From Sphagnum magellanicum (lineage: Eukaryota; Streptophyta; Sphagnopsida; Sphagnales; Sphagnaceae): 64,000 bases of DNA. A program made the translations under genes and the position numbers. Below the pieces are notes generated by a model that saw nothing but the letters and a program-made list of their open reading frames with translations, was not told the DNA's origin and did not search any database. The stretch lies in contig CM038912.1 of the NCBI GenBank assembly GCA_021904315.1, forward strand, positions 13,479,061 to 13,543,060, read 5' to 3'. Below are positions 59,241-64,000 of this stretch, one piece after another; positions within the stretch are counted from its first letter, which is position 1, and each line of letters begins with the position of its first letter.

Positions 59241-60959
59241 AACACAACTAGATGTTGTGAGAACTATTTGGTCCATATGCATTTAAGATCCATGGATTTC
59301 ATAGCAACTTCACATCCCTAAAATGAAGCCAATGGTAAACATCAACATGCCTTCCAATCATGACATTTAGTAATACAAGTAAGTTTCAAGCATCTACAAA
59401 ATTAGACTAAGATAATGTAAACCCAAAATTATATCCACTAGTTGATGAAGATGACCATCTTATATGATGTGGTGATAAATAAATCACCCAACTACATTAG
59501 TAGCCCCAATGATGAAAAAAAAATTATTTGCATTAGTCCCATCCATCTCTATTATCATGATATTCAACGCTCGAAATGAATTGAATTAAGTTTTAGACAA
59601 TTTAATATTTTTGGTGTGGATATGGACAACCTCCAAACTACACTTCTCACCAAAAGTAAATGAACTCAATATCATAAGACAACCTATGTGATGTACTAAT
59701 ACATACGAGCATCAATGTTATGGTTTCCATGACTAGCACCCAATGTGGGTATAAATGAAGTGAATTCAAACCAAGTAGTAATGTTGATAGATGTGATGCA
59801 TGTTGTGTCCCTTCCTCCTAGTTCACCTTTTTGTACATAGAAATGTCATCATTCACAACTTCATCCAAAATCAGAATACTAAAGCTTGGCACCATGTTCA
59901 GAGCAAAATCAAAGTCTCCATGCAACAACAAAATGTGTAAAGACAAGAGAAATTCCATCAATGGAAACTTTGAAAATATCTCCAACTACCACAAAGCATA
60001 ACACCTCTTATTGGGGTTCAATTATAAAATAGAGAGACAAGTTTCATTTGCCAAGGTAATTCAATGAAGAATGTTATGATTTAATTGAAGTTTTCCCATG
60101 GGAAAGACACATCAATGTTCCATTGCATGCGTGGGATTTACACATGCACACTTGAGATGATGTTTATGCATAGTTGAAAGAAGAACAAGAAAAACACTTC
60201 CCTAGATAGTCCAATCGTTCTTTCATGCAAGACTTGTATAGAGAGGATTTCATTCTTAAAGAAAGCAAAAAGCTTGGACAACAATTCAATTAAGAACAAA
60301 ACTAGGGAATCAATCCAGATTAATATTGCTTATTCACAATTCTTTGGAGCTAGCCATCCTTTTGGTCCTCAAATTATTAATCTTGTCCATATGTTCCATT
60401 CAATTGAACAACTCCTATGAAAGGTATGAAGTAGCCAACAATTGGAGTTTCAATAACAACTCTCAAGAGCACAAGAATAAAGAAGAAGAAATCATCTATT
60501 TTCATGCTAATCATTCAAGCCATTAACAAAAACAACAAGGTACTTATTGATGCAATGAATTATATCAATGTTGTTCAATTAGACATTTAAAAGGACAAAG
60601 CATAATCACATGAAAAAACATTCAAGCAACATCTAAAATACTTGAAGGATAAGGATAAGAAAAATCATAAAATGAATAAAAACATGGTGAACATCTTATC
60701 AAACCTTAGTATTACTTGTGCCATCCATTCATTAAAGATCACACACATATGTTTTCACTAATCATTCTTTTTGAATTTTTATCTGATGTTGAACCACTAC
60801 TAAATAATCATGGTCCACACTTGAAAAATAGCAAGCAAGTCAAGGAAAATTCAAGAATTCAAGTGTGGAGCAATGCAACAATTCAAATGAGGAACAAATC
60901 ATTTTTTGAGTCCAAATACAATTGAACATTGAACTTGCTTGGAACTTAATTCAAACCTT

Positions 60960-62060
60960 CAATTGAACATGTTGTTCATTTTCTACACACTCACATGTTT
61001 CCCAAAAATGCTTCAAGAGCAATCCTCCAATTTGATCTAAAAAGTTCATTTCCTTCTAATTTAGGTTTTACCTCATTTGATCTTGCATATGTCATGTTCT
61101 AACATCTCCTTGCACCTTGAAAAACTACTTATTTTCTTGCTCCAATCAAAACATTCACATTCGCATCCACATCCCTTCCACTTAAAATCAAATTGTCTAG
61201 TGTACAACATGTTACAACATTAGAAAGGAAATGAATATGAAGATTACTTTTTAGCAACATTCTCTAAATGGTTTTAGAATCCCAAATGCATTTTCCATAA
61301 ATCTCCTCCCCTTGGAAAGGTGTATATTGAAAAATGTTTTAGATTTGCAATCGGTTGTGAGGGATCATAAGTTAAAAAGAAGTGGATATCCTTTATCCCC
61401 TTTAAGATGTATGGGTGAATACCATCTTGAGATCCATCTTAGAGTTAAACAAACCATCATACATTACCTTCTAGTAAAAGTTCAACAACTTTAGAATTTG
61501 AAAATCCTTCCTAAAACATGGCATCCCTACAAATACACCTTAAAAGCACCTATAATGGTCAACCACAACTTGGAGTTGCATACTAATATGTGTTTTGGAC
61601 TTGTAGGAAAAATAATTAATTATGTATATGCCCTTGGGTTTTGAATGTGAATTTGTGTGTAATCAATTACACCATGAACTGAAATAAATTCATCAAAATC
61701 ATTAAAGCCAACCATGACAAAAGAAAAATCTTCCATGTATGGCATTGAGTTTGGTTTCTAAAAACCACTTTGACAACATAAACAAATCCATGGAGAACCA
61801 TGTTCACCAACAATTTCCCAATTGTAAACATCTTGTTACATTGTAAGCATTTAGACAATTTGTACAATGAACAAGCCATTTTAATGCCAATAGACATAAT
61901 AGATTTGTGCATCCTTGTGTTTTTTTTTAATCAAAGATCTCAGTTTAAATTTTTCATCAACTACAATAAATTTTTTTTAATTGTTTAAAAGTATTCCAAC
62001 TGTCTTTCGTTGTCACATTGTGTCATGAAAAAATGTGAATACTATGTGGTATTTATGGCC
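60960..62060 (-). pseudogene. PIF/Harbinger nuclease (HARBI1-like), dead
   Basis: Minus-strand blocks in family order: SWNTFKQLKKI (about 62005), KMACSLYKLSKCLQCNKMF and TIGKLLVNMVLHGFVYVV (61880-61770), LALMILMNLFQFMV (about 61710), a decayed IDCT region with THKFTFKTQG (about 61650), MQLQVVVDHYR (about 61560), a KVVELLLEGNV block (about 61490), YILKGIKDIHFFLTYDPSQP (about 61400-61350), and an LWKMHLGF block (about 61290) that mirrors the ENAFGILK motif. The C end SGRDVDANVNVLI lies near 61150. These nucleases cut Harbinger transposons with a Myb-like partner. No partner gene or terminal repeats were found. Many stops and shifts show that it is inactive. Confidence 0.8.
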
Positions 62061-64000
62061 TTGACCCAATCCCCAAGCTCCTTGTTCATTGACAATTCAA
62101 AATTCATGACAACCAATAATGATGTAAAACAATTGCATTTTTAAAGCCTTAAACAATATTTTTTTAGATTCCAAGAGGCCTCCCATTAACTCCAACATAG
62201 GATGATTATCTACTGCAAAAAATAGGTTTGGTTGTTCCTACATTTCTGAAAAAAGATGCGCAAATTGAATCAACATTAACAACTTCACTACTTTCATGGC
62301 GTCAACAAGAATAAATATAAATTGCACAACAAACAAACAAATTAGAAATCACACTAGACTGCAAGAGAAGAAGAAAGGAGAATGTTCAATGATCGCATCG
62401 CACTACATTGTGCACAAGTAGAAGAGTTGTTCTATACTACATCGAAGAATTTTTTTAAAAAGTGTCTTATACCACACTACATTGCTTGAGAAGAAGCAAA
62501 ATTGTTTGCACCACATTGCATTATGAAAGAAGAAGGAAGAATTGCACAACAACGCACGAGCAAAAAAAACATTACTACCTTGCATTACACCACAACACAC
62601 AAGGAAAAGAAAATTTGGTACATTGCAATGTGCTGCAATTGCATAAAATAACAACACAGAAAGTTGTGAGAGCTCTAAGAAAAAAATTCCCAAAATTGTA
62701 GGAGAGAAATCAAATGAAATTTTGTGAGAAGGCACACAAGATTTAAAAGATAGAAGAGAAATGGAATGAGAACTCATGAGAAGGCATACATAATCTTTAA
62801 GAAAAGAAAGTTCTCACAAGGAGAGGGAAAAAAAGGTTGCTTACACATCCTAACTTTCAATGCACCATCATGAATGGAGATGTGTCATTTATGACAACTA
62901 CCCTACCTACTAACAAAAAAAACTATTAGTTTGAACAATGATATGCGTAATCCATTATGAATGAATAATCAAATGTCATGAATAGTCCATTGTGAATCCA
63001 TAATTTTCATGTCAAATTGACAATGGATTATTCACAATGGACTTTTGAAAAGATGACATTACATTTTTCAAATAAATATAATGAAAAACATGGGTTCAAA
63101 AATTATGTCATAGTAATGTTAAAATACAAATTGCAAAACAGATGACCATCAAAATATAAGGATTGTAAAAATAATATGCATTGAAACTTTCCTAATACAA
63201 GAAATTTTCTTTTTAAAAAAATGCCATAAATTTCATTCTTTTTATCATTGATAATGCATTTCACATTGAAATATTCAAACTTTCAGATGGATTTTTGAAC
63301 CAATCAGATGCTTAGTGCTATATGGAGGGTGGTCGATTAATACTTTTGATAAAAACATAGGGGATAATTATATGAATTATTATGACTACAAGAATTTTAG
63401 TTAGTGTAAGATTTAGGGTTTCCAAAACATCAAAATTGAATCACCTAACTTTAATTTTACCTAAACATTAGATTTAGGAATGGTTAATTGGAACAAGGGT
63501 TGGCTCCAAGTATGTGATGAAAGGCATTTTTCTTTGGTGCCTTTTGGTGTGACAACAATTCTTTCAACTTGCCCTTCTTTTGACAACCTATTTTAACTTT
63601 CAAATAACATGTGTGATATGCATGGCTTGGGGCAAAACCAATTATGTATATAATATTAGAAACTTGCAATCCTTGGAAAAGTAAATACATAATCTTGTTT
63701 GGATGGTGAAAACAATAATTATGTATTCTTGAATTTTGGCTTTAATGTTTTGTTAGAATTGATTGATAAAGAATCTTAAATGATTTTACCTTTAAACAAA
63801 GAGGCGGGTTTAATCAATGATGTGTTGTTTGTTGGTTCAATTGTTACACTCATATTTGTGCATGAATTATTTGTTTGATTTGCCTTCTATAAGCAAGGAA
63901 ACCTAAAGCCTTGATTAAGAAGCACACCAAGTTAGGAAGGTGGCTTTCCAAACATGATGGATCTTCTTTCTATCATTGAAATAATTTAATGATAATTTAG
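62061..64000. other. AT-rich end of window, low-complexity repeats
   Basis: From 62395 to 62700 a ~55-60-base motif with CTACATTG or TTGCATTA followed by GAAGAAG and ACAA runs repeats loosely. Overlapping ORFs there are artefacts of this. A hairpin lies at 62985-63042. No gene is supported. Confidence 0.55.
62985..63042. repeat. short inverted repeat (possible MITE core)
   Basis: GTCCATTGTGAATCCAT at 62985-63001 pairs with ATGGATTATTCACAATGGAC at 63023-63042, with one 3-base bulge and a 21-base loop. Related half-copies (ATCCATTATGAATGAATAATC) lie just upstream. Confidence 0.55.

Larger units (their letters stand above)
56269..60540 (+). mobile_element. gypsy-type LTR element: 5' LTR, primer site and gag region, broken
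   Basis: Order seen: a putative LTR (56269-56770), a primer-binding site, a leader, a gag-like gene from about 56976 and a further coding-like stretch to about 60540. I found neither reverse transcriptase nor a 3' LTR in the window. It is therefore either a gag-only (TR-GAG-like) derivative or a truncated element. The coding part carries many breaks, and the high AT content indicates an old fossil. Confidence 0.65.

Noticed and set aside
62403-62777. Overlapping Cys/Phe-rich minus-strand ORF and Lys/His-rich plus-strand ORF
   Set aside because: They lie on a degenerate low-complexity repeat, with no recognisable protein.

Overview
This is nuclear DNA of a land plant with a large, repeat-filled genome. 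The evidence is an EXORDIUM/PHI-1 family gene, plant-type Ty3/gypsy and Ty1/copia elements, a CACTA (En/Spm) transposon with TNP2 and DUF4216 segments, a PIF/Harbinger nuclease, tRNA-like SINEs, and plant-like introns in broken genes. Several decayed families (a pogo-like DDE_1 transposase, a ParB-like/methyltransferase gene, a SWIM-finger gene) give me the impression of a non-flowering lineage (moss, fern or conifer). That is memory-based inference; the sequence does not fix the species.

Layout: 1-4098, the right part of a broken Ty3/gypsy element with its 3' LTR. 4.1-8.0 kb, AT-rich decay. 8.0-9.8 kb (minus), a dead DDE_1 transposase. 9.8-13.3 kb, AT-rich with a SINE. 13.3-14.15 kb, a SINE-like head joined to a ~118-bp tandem tail. 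14.2-16.8 kb (minus), a broken SWIM zinc-finger gene split by an 820-bp solo LTR with a perfect CACAT target duplication. 17.05-17.72 kb, a ~165-bp satellite. 18-24 kb, AT-rich. About 24-40 kb (plus), a large decayed CACTA element. It carries foreign or captured DNA at 28.1-31.2 kb, including a clean 140-codon ORF with a TATA box, and it is interrupted by a full-length but broken copia element at 32312-38328 with TAGTA target duplications. A ~72-bp tandem array occupies 38.8-40.0 kb.

The only gene that looks alive and recognisable is at 42604-43911 (minus). It is a one-exon EXORDIUM-like cell-wall/secretory gene with an unusual N-terminal membrane anchor and a CpG-dense 5' region reaching about 44.5 kb.

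46.8-49.15 kb (minus) holds exons of a broken gene with a DGNHR (ParB-like) motif and a methyltransferase-like stretch. 50.04-50.87 kb is a second copy of the SINE-head/tandem-tail repeat. 51.9-53.7 kb (plus) is a decayed gene of a recurrent plant repeat family. 56.27-60.5 kb is a gypsy-type LTR, primer-binding site and gag remnant. 61.0-62.1 kb (minus) is a Harbinger nuclease remnant. The rest is AT-rich with low-complexity repeats.

Apart from the EXORDIUM-like gene and possibly the 140-codon ORF, the window is a record of nested insertions: copia inside CACTA, and a solo LTR inside the SWIM gene. No operons, rRNA, intact tRNA, CRISPR or organellar genes were seen.
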